Counted from the first letter of the stretch, positions 1 through 5,814 are shown. The stretch is 7,189 bases of DNA from JAVBQJ01 sp031549115 (GCA_031549115.1 JAVBQJ010000022.1:1-7189); one strand, 5' to 3'. Numbers and translations are program-made. Notes: generated by a model from the sequence alone, not told the origin.

Positions 1-757
1 GCCGCCCGAAAAGGTCACCGGCTTGGTGATTCCATTGGCCGACGCCAAGTACAACGCGCTCTTGTCGTGGGCGCCGGGCGTGGACAACTCCGGCAAAATC
101 GCCCGTTATGAGATCATGCTTGACAACGGCAAGATTCTGAAGAGTTCGAAGACTTCGTTGAAGGTTTCGAAGCTCTCGGTCGGTACGCACACCTATCAGG
201 TCCGCGCCATCGACCCGACGAAAAACGCGGGCGAATGGAGCGACGTGCAAACCTTCACCGTCAAAGACATGACCGCTCCGGCAACGGTTTCGGTCAAGGC
301 CAAGGTCGAGGGCAATTCGCTGTCGCTGACCTGGAAAACGCCCAAAGACAACGTCGGCGTAACCGGCTACATCCTGAAACATGGCGTCAATCTGGAAAAG
401 ACCGAAACCCTGACAGCTTCGCAGTTAAATTTCCAAATCGACAACATCGCCAAGGGCAGTTACCAATACCAGATCGTCGCCGTCGACGCGGCGGGCAACC
501 AGAGCAAGGCGAAATCGGGCAAAGCCACGATCAAAACCGAGCTTGCCACGGTTATGAGCCTGGAACTTCCCGAAGCCATCCCGAGCCTGGCCTTCGACGC
601 CGGAGTATCAACCGGCAGCAGTGGATTGCATTACGACGATCCCTTGGCGTTCTGTTCGGCCCTGCAAACCGAAAGCGATCTGCGTTTGACCGCCACCGAC
701 CTTTTCGCCTCCGACAACGAAAAGAAATCATCGTCCTTATTAGCCGCAGCATTCTGA
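1..757 (+). CDS. Fibronectin type III repeat protein, C-terminal part (5' truncated)
   Basis: The reading frame is open from base 2 and has no credible start inside the window (the TTG at 23 is internal), so only the last 251 residues are seen. Two fibronectin type III-like beta-sandwiches are visible. The first carries LLSWAPGVDNSGKIARYEI and HTYQVRAIDPTKNAGEWS. The second carries LSLTWKTPKDNVGVTGYI and YQYQIVAVDAAGNQSKA. This is the usual pattern of an early Trp, a D-x-x-G-V-x-x-Y strand and an A-x-D-x-x-G-N-x-S turn. The last ~75 residues are not FN3-like, are rich in Ser, Ala and Leu, and end SSSLLAAAF. No LPXTG motif, PEP-CTERM signal or transmembrane anchor is visible. Such repeats normally occur in large extracellular or surface proteins that bind or degrade polymers, but the catalytic or anchoring part would lie upstream and its function cannot be named. 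GC-rich codon use matches the right half of the window. Confidence 0.85.
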   Translation, partial: PPEKVTGLVIPLADAKYNALLSWAPGVDNSGKIARYEIMLDNGKILKSSKTSLKVSKLSVGTHTYQVRAIDPTKNAGEWSDVQTFTVKDMTAPATVSVKAKVEGNSLSLTWKTPKDNVGVTGYILKHGVNLEKTETLTASQLNFQIDNIAKGSYQYQIVAVDAAGNQSKAKSGKATIKTELATVMSLELPEAIPSLAFDAGVSTGSSGLHYDDPLAFCSALQTESDLRLTATDLFASDNEKKSSSLLAAAF

Positions 758-777
758 CTAAGAAACAGTTAACCCCA

Positions 778-821
778 GAAGCCCCTTGCGAATATTGGCA
801 ACCTCGTTCGCAAGGGGCTTC
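778..821 (+). terminator. Hairpin terminator after the FN3 gene
   Basis: A perfect 15-bp inverted repeat (GAAGCCCCTTGCGAA at 778-792, TTCGCAAGGGGCTTC at 807-821) encloses a 14-nt loop, 20 nt after the FN3 stop codon. The downstream tract (ATAATTATTCCGTTCTT) is only moderately T-rich. The stem is strong enough to stop transcription and separates the FN3 gene from the DUF4062 segment. Confidence 0.75.
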
Positions 822-875
822 ATAATTATTCCGTTCTTCGATGAGGTACCACATCCCCGCTCGAAACCCCTTCCA

Positions 876-896
876 GAAGTACCATTGAGTGCCATT
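876..896 (+). repeat. Left 21-bp direct repeat bounding the DUF4062 segment
   Basis: Begins GAAGTACCATTGAGTGCCAT and ends with one more T. It matches 2076-2096 at 19 of 21 positions in the same orientation, and the two starts are exactly 1,200 bp apart. Inside it, GTACCATT and GTGCCATT form a 10-bp-period tandem. A related GGTACCA lies at 845-851. Its position between the upstream terminator and the DUF4062 promoter suggests an insertion or recombination boundary. Confidence 0.6.
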
Positions 897-946
897 CCGT
901 TGATATGGAATTTTACCGAAGAGACATTTCTTGTTTGTAAAAATTA

Positions 947-991
947 TTGGCAGCAGTATTTTACTGCAAGTAGTATAATGATTTTTGCGGA
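947..991 (+). promoter_or_regulatory. Promoter and palindrome upstream of the DUF4062 gene
   Basis: A perfect -10 box TATAAT is at 974-979. No good -35 lies at 16-18 bp spacing; TTGGCA at 947-952 is 21 bp away. Between them is a perfect 6-bp inverted repeat, GCAGTA-TTT-TACTGC (953-967), which occupies the usual -35 region and may be an operator or activator site. Transcription would start near 985, giving a leader of only about a dozen bases with a weak GGA (989-991) before the ATG at 998. Confidence 0.5.
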
Positions 992-997
992 ATCCAT

Positions 998-2071
998 ATG
1001 AGTAAAAAATATCAAGTTTTTATAAGTTCAACTTATGTCGATTTGAAAGAAGAACGAAAATCGATTATCGACACTTTACTGCTGGCAGATTGTATTCCGG
1101 CGGGAATGGAAGCTTTTTCAGCCGTCGATGATAAGCAGTTCAATGTTATAAAAAAAGTCATTGATTTGTGTGACTACTATATCCTGATTATCGGTAATCG
1201 CTATGGCTCTATCAATGAAGATACGCAAAAGAGTTATACGCAGATGGAATATGAATATGCCGAAAGTAAAGGTATTCCGGTACTCGTATTTGTGTTAGAG
1301 AATAATGCATCATATCCCACAGATAACTGTCCTCACCGGGCAACGAAATTGGCAATCTTCAAGCAAGACGCCATGAAAGATCGTATGGCAAGTATCTGGA
1401 CGGATATTGCAAGTCTTAATACTAAAGTTGCTGTTGCTATCATGAGAATACAACGCGAGCAGCCCAGACCAGGTTGGATACGGGCAAACAGTATTACCGC
1501 AGGGGCATTGACTGAAAGCGATTTCAATATCTCAGTCAAGCCTACCTCAAAAGAGTTAGTAAAGAACGATCCTGCACAATTTAAGTTGGCATTATTATAT
1601 GATGATGTCCCGGTAAGCGATGCATCCGTTAGTCTCATTGCGGAAAACGCAACTTTTATTCTTGGACATACCAACGATAAAGGTATAGCGGAAATACAAA
1701 TTCGAACACAGCATGTTTATTCTTTACTCATAACACATCCCGAATTTCCGGCCTATATTTCTTATGATTCTATTGCAGGAAATGATCTTCTGGTTTGCTT
1801 TCACGATAAGAACTCGTGGGGGTCAATTATTTGCAATAGCACCTGCTACCTACCCGGCTTATTGGGCAGGTTGAATATTATTCTCGATAGTCAGAAGCGA
1901 ACTTACCTGTATGCAGAAAATATTTCTCTTGACAATAAGACATCGCAACCTTTTTACTTTGAGGTGAATAAACAATTCACGCTGGAGGATAGTCACGGTA
2001 GTGTGTTTGTAGCAGTGGTTATATTTATTCGCGGAACGACCTCTGTGCTTAATTATAAACAACTAAGTTGA
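998..2071 (+). CDS. DUF4062 domain protein with beta-rich C-terminus (putative defence effector)
   Basis: 357 residues. The N-terminal ~160 residues are a DUF4062 domain: VFISSTYVDLKEER (7-20), GMEAF (36-40), DYYILIIGNRYGS (59-71) and SYTQMEYEYA (79-88). This family has a TIR/SIR2-like Rossmann fold and is commonly the N-terminal effector or signalling module of NTPase-based conflict and anti-phage proteins. Here no NTPase follows and no P-loop is visible. Residues ~180-268 look like an Ig/transthyretin-type beta-sandwich (DDVPVSDASVSLI, HTNDKGIAEIQIRT). Residues ~273-357 form another beta-rich region (RTYLYAENISLDN, VIFIRGTTSVLNY). There is no signal peptide or membrane segment, so it should be cytoplasmic. 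ATG 998 is favoured because the domain starts at once and a -10 box lies just upstream. Base composition is strikingly AT-rich (18 G+C in bases 1021-1080 by hand count, against 39 in 4021-4080), indicating horizontal acquisition. It is monocistronic between terminators. The family call is firm; the biochemical activity is unknown. Confidence 0.85.
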   Translation: MSKKYQVFISSTYVDLKEERKSIIDTLLLADCIPAGMEAFSAVDDKQFNVIKKVIDLCDYYILIIGNRYGSINEDTQKSYTQMEYEYAESKGIPVLVFVLENNASYPTDNCPHRATKLAIFKQDAMKDRMASIWTDIASLNTKVAVAIMRIQREQPRPGWIRANSITAGALTESDFNISVKPTSKELVKNDPAQFKLALLYDDVPVSDASVSLIAENATFILGHTNDKGIAEIQIRTQHVYSLLITHPEFPAYISYDSIAGNDLLVCFHDKNSWGSIICNSTCYLPGLLGRLNIILDSQKRTYLYAENISLDNKTSQPFYFEVNKQFTLEDSHGSVFVAVVIFIRGTTSVLNYKQLS

Positions 2072-2075
2072 CAAT

Positions 2076-2096
2076 GAAGTACCATCGAGTACCATT
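2076..2096 (+). repeat. Right 21-bp direct repeat bounding the DUF4062 segment
   Basis: Begins GAAGTACCATCGAGTACCAT and ends with one more T, starting 4 bp after the DUF4062 stop. It differs from the copy at 876-896 at two positions only. It contains GTACCATC and GTACCATT as a 10-bp-period tandem, and another GTACCATT lies at 2215-2222. Together with the left copy it defines a 1.2-kb unit carrying just the promoter and gene. Confidence 0.6.
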
Positions 2097-2109
2097 GGAA
2101 TATATTTAT

Positions 2110-2143
2110 CGGTATCGTTCGGGGGTGGCTTCCGGCGATACCG
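2110..2143. other. Inverted repeat, possible hairpin
   Basis: CGGTATCG (2110-2117) pairs with CGATACCG (2136-2143) across an 18-nt G-rich loop, and ATTTTT follows shortly after. It could be a weak terminator or part of a folded recombination site next to the right direct repeat. The stem is short and the assignment tentative. Confidence 0.3.
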
Positions 2144-2231
2144 GGAATGATTTTTCGGGCGGGGAAATAGGATTTTGCGCCCGGTTTTGAGGGGAATTTT
2201 TCTACCCGTCCCGGGTACCATTTAATTATCA

Positions 2232-2269
2232 AGGACTTACAGTGTAAAAACTGCAAGTCCTATTTTTTT
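2232..2269 (+). terminator. Rho-independent terminator after the DUF4062 gene
   Basis: The 12-bp stem AGGACTTACAGT (2232-2243) / ACTGCAAGTCCT (2250-2261) has one A-C mismatch and a 6-nt loop. It is followed by A and seven T (2263-2269). This classical plus-strand intrinsic terminator lies 161 bp beyond the DUF4062 stop and outside the direct repeat. Confidence 0.85.
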
Positions 2270-2311
2270 GCCGTATTTCCACGTTTGAGCCTGTGATTCG
2301 CTATGATTCCT

Positions 2312-2453
2312 CAAATAAGTGGATAAAAAGCGGATAAAGATTTTGGGCCGTTCGGAGCGTTTACAGCCTCAAAAAACATTTGGAGGCAATTGCCCATGCA
2401 ATGTCGGCACCCGGAATAAGTGGATAAAAAGCCGGAATAAGTGGATAAAAAAG
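2312..2453. repeat. Three copies of an A-rich 19-bp repeat (two in tandem)
   Basis: GGAATAAGTGGATAAAAAG occurs at 2413-2431 and again at 2434-2453 with one extra A. Together with the preceding CC these form a head-to-tail 21/22-bp tandem. A third copy, starting CAAATAAGTGG, is at 2312-2330 and is followed by a partial CGGATAAAG. Read on the minus strand each copy is C-TTTTT-ATCCACTTATTCC. The copy nearest 2453 supplies the T-tract of the minus-strand terminator, so the array looks like duplication of a terminator tail. Confidence 0.8.
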
Positions 2454-2474
2454 CCGCTCTGGATTGGAGCGGCT
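2447..2474 (-). terminator. Rho-independent terminator for minus-strand transcripts
   Basis: On the minus strand an 8-bp perfect stem AGCCGCTC/GAGCGGCT (2467-2474 with 2452-2459) with a 7-nt loop is followed directly by six T (2452-2447, one shared with the stem base). It is about 520 bp beyond the stop of the hydrolase-like gene, so it may end that transcript or be left from a minus-strand gene once located at 2480-2995. A second T5 tract from the neighbouring repeat lies 21 bp further on. Confidence 0.75.
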
Positions 2475-2995
2475 CATGTGTTTGTGATGGAATTGGTTTA
2501 TTGAGCTATGCTTTTGCGTGTTCTTTCTCGTATCTTGTAAGTTGGACGCTTTCTTGTTCTTCTCTGAAAAGGGCCCTGCGAACGATGTCCAACAAAAACA
2601 GTTGAGCGTGCAAGTGGCAACCGGCGGGGCTTGTGTCTTGTTCTCGTGTCAACAGGGAATGCTGGCGAAATCCGCCGGATTCACTTCCTGATGGTGCAAG
2701 CAAAATTCCGCAATTGAGATTTTCCAACGTTCCAGGATTTCCAATCCTCCGACGCAGACACCGAAGACTGCCTTGCCTACCTCGGATTTGAGCTCGAAGC
2801 CGGAGGCGTTTCCGGTCAATCCGAGCTATCCTTATCAATTGCTCAAGGACCGGCCGATCACGCTCAAGCAGTACCGGGAGATGGACGCCATCGCCGCCAA
2901 GCGCGGCGGCGTTTCGGCCATTCAGCTGCTGTACGCCGCCCGAAGAGCTGGAACCGATCCTCGTTTCGATCGGCGTCGTCCCGAAACCCCGAGTC
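2475..2995. other. 520-bp region with no assignable intact gene
   Basis: No recognisable gene, RNA or promoter is seen here. Two minus-strand frames are open but lack family signatures. One, continuing the 3' side of the hydrolase gene in another frame, ends with TAG at 2506-2508 (EEQESVQLTRYEKEHAKA), only 31 bp before the minus-strand terminator. The other is open from a TTG at 2819 to 2361 except for a single TGA at 2649-2651, with stretches such as ELKSEVGKAVFGVCVGGLEI and FAGPFSEKNKKASNLQDTRK. Both could be remnants, or the block could be a dispersed non-coding repeat that happens to be open. The part above 2800 has plus-strand coding character and is listed separately. Confidence 0.45.
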
Positions 2996-3009
2996 TCACC
3001 GGAGCGTGA
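2773..3009 (+). pseudogene. Coding-like fragment, possibly frameshifted remnant
   Basis: A 78-codon plus-strand frame, or up to 105 codons counting from the previous stop at 2689, converges on and overlaps the 3' end of the hydrolase gene by 14 bp. Bases ~2800-2945 show a strong G/C bias at third codon positions, as in the real genes nearby, and encode PYQLLKDRPITLKQYREM and AAKRGGVSAIQLLYAA. After ~2940 that bias moves to the next frame (PPEELEPILVSIGVVPKPR), which suggests a frameshift. No start with a ribosome binding site is visible and the family is not recognised. It may be the 3' end of a decayed gene or chance. Confidence 0.25.
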
Positions 3010-4468
3010 CGCCGTCGTAATCGGGCTCGACCGCGTCGCCGAACACCTCCCGGAACGCCAATGCGGGATTGCCGTAGCTTTGCTGCGGCAACGAAGCGTG
3101 AAACGGCAGGAAGTCACCGGATATGCCATAAAGAATCCCGGCCTGCAATTCGACTTCGATGCCGAACGCCTTTCCGGCCAACTCACCGACGCGTCGCTCC
3201 TTCCAGCAGGGCTTCCAAGCCAGTTCGTCGCCGCGAAACGGCACCGAATCCTCAAACGTGAAACCGGGTACCGGCCGATACCACAGGTCGGTCAATTGCA
3301 CCCGCATCCCCCCATGCGGCGCCGCGACATTGAAGGTCAGGTCGCCCTGTTTGAGAAAAATCTTTTTGGCGCGCAGGAAACCGTGATTGCCGATGCTTTG
3401 AAGGCCGCAGAAGCGGCCGGGTTTGATGGCGCAGATCTTGTGGCTGATCATCCGGGCGGAATTGGCGCGGTCGCTCTGGTGTTCGCGGTACAATCCGTCG
3501 CCGTGCCCGGTACAGGGGAACGCGCCCGCCGTCAGCCAGCGCTCCCCCTCTTTGGCAACGCAGGTATTGAACAGATAGTTGTCGGTACTGCCGTATTCGC
3601 CGGGCGGCGCCAGATCCACCGCTTTCCGGTGCGTGCGCAGCCAGTTGAGTCCGTCGTAGCTGTAAACCAGCTCCGAATACACCGAACCGGAGAATTTCCA
3701 CGGAACCCGGTCCGAATCCTCCAGGTCGGTGTCGAATACCCACAGAAAACCGTAAAAGATGCCGTCGGCCGGAAACACCGACATCCCGTAAAATTCCGAA
3801 CAGGGCGGATCCCAGCAGTCCGGCGTCAGAATGATGCGCGGCGGCGACCAGTGCACCAGATCCCGGCTGGTCCGGGTGGCGATGCGCCGGTCGGTACAGG
3901 TGGTCCGCATAATCACCTGATATTCGCCGAGCACCGGATTGAAAAAAATCGAATTGTAGGCGTCGCTCATATCCATGCCCCACTGATAGCGGCAATCGCG
4001 CTCGTCCCACCGGATCCCGTCCGGAGATGTCGCCACGATCCCGGCGACCAGCGTCTGGTTGCCGTGAATCCCATCCATGCTGGCGGCGCATTTGTAACGG
4101 CGCGACGGATCCGGATCGGCCGCATCGCGCATCACCATGGCGCCATGAATGCTGTTGTCCCGGCCGGAAAAGACCACATTGGATCCGTCCGGCCCCGCAC
4201 AAGGGCGCCAGCAAACGGCGTCCTCGCTCTCGGCCAGCGCCAAAAGGAAGTGTTCATTCTGGTTGCCGATCTCGCAGACGACGTGGTTGATGTTGTACCA
4301 CATCCGGTAGCGTTCGACCTCCGGACAGTAGGCGATGCTGGTATAAGTAAACACATAGCGCTCATCAAAGTACTCCGACGCGTCGATGGGCTGGGTGGTG
4401 AAATAACGCCGCTTCAGCTGTCTTGTTTTCTGCAACGCGAAATCGTCCGGAAATGCAATCGTGGCCAT
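2996..4468 (-). CDS. Five-bladed beta-propeller glycoside hydrolase-like protein (GH43/GH32-type fold)
   Basis: 490 residues. Repeated blade signatures point to a five-bladed propeller of the GH43/GH32/GH117/GH130-like superfamily: RYRMWYN (53-59), SEDAVCW (81-87), TSPDGIRW (147-154), SRDLVHW (201-207) and SYDGLNW (270-276). These are the 'S-x-D-G/L-x-x-W' turns of each blade. Residues ~350-480 look like a C-terminal beta-sandwich. Exact family, substrate and catalytic acids cannot be fixed by eye; acidic candidates include D104, D172-adjacent loop residues and E225. There is no signal peptide and about a dozen cysteines, so it is probably cytoplasmic, acting on imported oligosaccharides. ATG 4468 has AAGGA (4482-4478) nine bases upstream. 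The gene lies 102 bp downstream of the regulator, same strand, with its own near-consensus promoter overlapped by the shared operator, so the regulator very likely controls it. Confidence 0.8.
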   Translation of the reverse strand: MATIAFPDDFALQKTRQLKRRYFTTQPIDASEYFDERYVFTYTSIAYCPEVERYRMWYNINHVVCEIGNQNEHFLLALAESEDAVCWRPCAGPDGSNVVFSGRDNSIHGAMVMRDAADPDPSRRYKCAASMDGIHGNQTLVAGIVATSPDGIRWDERDCRYQWGMDMSDAYNSIFFNPVLGEYQVIMRTTCTDRRIATRTSRDLVHWSPPRIILTPDCWDPPCSEFYGMSVFPADGIFYGFLWVFDTDLEDSDRVPWKFSGSVYSELVYSYDGLNWLRTHRKAVDLAPPGEYGSTDNYLFNTCVAKEGERWLTAGAFPCTGHGDGLYREHQSDRANSARMISHKICAIKPGRFCGLQSIGNHGFLRAKKIFLKQGDLTFNVAAPHGGMRVQLTDLWYRPVPGFTFEDSVPFRGDELAWKPCWKERRVGELAGKAFGIEVELQAGILYGISGDFLPFHASLPQQSYGNPALAFREVFGDAVEPDYDGVTLR

Positions 4469-4480
4469 TTTTGAAAATCC

Positions 4481-4491
4481 TTATAATATGG
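4481..4491. promoter_or_regulatory. Extra operator half-site in the hydrolase leader
   Basis: TTATAATATGG here is a perfect 11-bp inverted copy of CCATATTATAA at 4509-4519, separated by 17 bp. It falls in the transcribed leader directly before the ribosome binding site. It probably gives the regulator a second contact at this promoter only; the other two promoters lack it. Confidence 0.5.
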
Positions 4492-4508
4492 CATTAAAAA
4501 GAAAACAA

Positions 4509-4527
4509 CCATATTATAACCACATTA
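4509..4527 (-). promoter_or_regulatory. 19-bp operator at the hydrolase promoter
   Basis: On the minus strand it reads TAATGTGGTTATAATATGG: two TAATrTGG half-sites in direct repeat with an 11-bp period. It contains the -10 box and differs at one or two positions from the same element before the regulator and prepilin genes. Likely bound by the adjacent GntR/LacI-type protein. Confidence 0.7.
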
Positions 4528-4540
4528 TCAAAAAAGTCAA
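4513..4540 (-). promoter_or_regulatory. Promoter of the hydrolase-like gene
   Basis: Minus-strand -35 TTGACT (4540-4535), 16-bp spacer and -10 TATAAT (4518-4513). Transcription would start near 4506, leaving a leader of roughly 38 bases. Confidence 0.75.
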
Positions 4541-4545
4541 GATGA

Positions 4546-4555
4546 GAAACGTTTC
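4546..4555. promoter_or_regulatory. GAAACGTTTC palindrome upstream of the hydrolase promoter
   Basis: A perfect 10-bp palindrome centred about 13 bp upstream of the -35 box. Its AAACGTTT core with central CG is the type bound by LacI-family proteins. It could be a second regulatory site, but one short palindrome is weak evidence. Confidence 0.3.
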
Positions 4556-4570
4556 CAAGCGGATTTTTTC

Positions 4571-5683
4571 TCAATCCGGCAACAGCAGTTTGTCAAAATA
4601 GTTGATGAAATCGGCGCGGGTCATCGGCCGGGCCTTGACCATGCGCACCATATTCATATTGCCGGGGACATTGTGGGCAAGCCGCAACGCGACGATATCA
4701 CTCAACGGCGCGACAAAATCGTCGTAAAGCCGGTAGTGACAAGTGAGTACGGCATCGTATCCGTCATCGCCGCGCCAGTAATCCCCCACCGCGCAGACAC
4801 TGCGGGGCGCCTTGCCGGCCTCGCGAAGCAGCTTGAACAACTGCCAGCCGATGTCGCTGTTGGTGGTCACCACCCGTTCCGGAAAAAACGAATCGGCCGT
4901 CATCCGGCGGAAAAATTCGGCCGCCGCCGCCTGAAAATCGAAATAATCCGTTTCGTGTTGATAGCAGCGTGTCTTGACACTGTCCGGGCATTGCGCAGCG
5001 TATTCATAGACCGCGCGGTTGCGCTCGGTCTGAATCCGGTGGCCGCAGCAGGGCAGGCAGAACGCCGTGGCAAGGGCGGGATTTTGCTTCGTACCCTCCT
5101 CCAGCACCGCTTTCATCGCGCCGTATTCGTCAAAAAAGACCGCATCGCAGGGGATATCGGTAAATTTGTGGTCGACCGCGACGATCGGAATGCCGCGCTG
5201 TGCAAACTGCATAAACAGCGCCCGATTGTCCGCATCGTTCACCGCAATCGCCGGCGTCGCCACGATCATCGCGAAAAGCGCCGGGTCGAGGCGCTCGAAA
5301 CATTTACGTTCCAACATGATGTCATTGGGATGAACGCGCTTGATGACGATGTCGTAGTGACGGTCGCCGATACCGTTTTCAAGACCGCGGCGCAGAAAAC
5401 TCACCGCCAGCGGATTCTGGCAGACGGTCAAGAGAATATGAAAGCGGTTGCGTACCAGACTGCCGCAGACAAAGGTGCCCTTGCTACGAATCCGCTTGAC
5501 AAACCCCTCCTCGGCAAGCATGCGCAGACTCACCCGGATCACATCCTTGCTGACGCCGAATTGCGCGGCGAGCACACTCTCCTCGGGCATTTTGCTTTCC
5601 GCCGGATACGTCCCGTCGACGATGGCGGTACGCAGCACCCCGGCCACCTGGAGATAAAAAGGGTAACTATTGCTGAGTTTCAA
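4571..5683 (-). CDS. GntR/LacI-type (AraR-like) transcriptional regulator
   Basis: 370 residues, close to the usual length of AraR-type regulators. Residues ~5-75 form a GntR winged helix-turn-helix: YLQVAGVLRTAIVDG, then KMPEESVLAAQFGVSKDVIR with the recognition helix, then the wing KRIRSKGTFV (63-72). From ~80 to 350 follows a periplasmic-binding-protein-like sensor domain of the LacI/GalR kind, seen in RGIPIVAVDHKF (163-174), CDAVFFDEYGAM (179-190) and a late VCAVGDYWRGDDGYDAVLTC. Such proteins sense a sugar and release or rearrange on DNA. The start is TTG, not ATG: AAGGAG (5694-5689) lies five bases upstream and the winged helix begins immediately. Its promoter carries the same 19-bp element as the hydrolase and prepilin promoters, so autoregulation and control of both neighbours is inferred. 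No clear terminator follows it, so some read-through into the hydrolase gene is possible. The ligand is unknown. Confidence 0.9.
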   Translation of the reverse strand: MKLSNSYPFYLQVAGVLRTAIVDGTYPAESKMPEESVLAAQFGVSKDVIRVSLRMLAEEGFVKRIRSKGTFVCGSLVRNRFHILLTVCQNPLAVSFLRRGLENGIGDRHYDIVIKRVHPNDIMLERKCFERLDPALFAMIVATPAIAVNDADNRALFMQFAQRGIPIVAVDHKFTDIPCDAVFFDEYGAMKAVLEEGTKQNPALATAFCLPCCGHRIQTERNRAVYEYAAQCPDSVKTRCYQHETDYFDFQAAAAEFFRRMTADSFFPERVVTTNSDIGWQLFKLLREAGKAPRSVCAVGDYWRGDDGYDAVLTCHYRLYDDFVAPLSDIVALRLAHNVPGNMNMVRMVKARPMTRADFINYFDKLLLPD

Positions 5684-5688
5684 CTTGA

Positions 5689-5694
5689 CTCCTT
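5689..5694 (-). promoter_or_regulatory. Strong ribosome binding site deciding the regulator's TTG start
   Basis: AAGGAG on the minus strand, inside AAAGGAGTC, five bases before TTG 5683-5681. No in-frame ATG competes nearby, so the TTG is accepted as the start. A weak start behind a strong site may keep regulator levels low. Confidence 0.75.
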
Positions 5695-5717
5695 TCTAAG
5701 AGACCGAAAACCATTTT

Positions 5718-5736
5718 CCATAATATAACCATATTA
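5718..5736 (-). promoter_or_regulatory. 19-bp operator at the regulator's own promoter
   Basis: Minus strand TAATATGGTTATATTATGG. It aligns without gaps to 4509-4527 and 5800-5818 and has the -10 box at the same offset (bases 11-16 of the element). Confidence 0.7.
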
Positions 5737-5750
5737 ACCCCAAAAAGCAA
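5722..5750 (-). promoter_or_regulatory. Promoter of the regulator gene
   Basis: Minus-strand -35 TTGCTT (5750-5745), 17-bp spacer and -10 TATATT (5727-5722). It is weaker than the other two promoters, as expected for a regulator, and lies back to back with the divergent prepilin promoter, 35 bp between the two -35 boxes. Confidence 0.65.
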
Positions 5751-5785
5751 ACCGAAATAAATCCACATTTTTTTGTTTCAGGGGC

Positions 5786-5814
5786 TTGACTTTTTCTTGT
5801 AATATGGATATAAT
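5786..5814 (+). promoter_or_regulatory. Promoter of the prepilin-like operon
   Basis: -35 TTGACT (5786-5791), 17-bp spacer and -10 TATAAT (5809-5814), nearly the sigma-70 consensus. Transcription would begin near 5821, about 60 bases before the ATG at 5881. Confidence 0.8.

Noticed and set aside
552..854. 100-codon minus-strand frame across the FN3 gene end
   Set aside because: It overlaps the FN3 coding region and terminator, is Arg-rich and has no signature; a shadow frame.
822..2225. Integron gene cassette with attC sites
   Set aside because: No clear paired attC core sites and no integrase in the window; only short direct repeats are supported, so the call was left at a generic cassette.
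2312..2453. CRISPR array
   Set aside because: Only three copies, 19-22 bp units, two of them head to tail with no spacer; no cas gene.
2319..2504. 61-codon plus-strand frame with repeated NKWIK
   Set aside because: It is simply the tandem A-rich repeat plus the minus-strand terminator read in one frame; no ribosome binding site or family.
3080..4474. 464-codon plus-strand open frame
   Set aside because: It is antisense to the propeller hydrolase-like gene and contains low-complexity Arg/His/Pro-rich sequence without domain motifs; a GC-bias shadow.
4673..5728. 351-codon plus-strand open frame
   Set aside because: Antisense to the GntR/LacI-type regulator, which has clear domain signatures, a ribosome binding site and a promoter.
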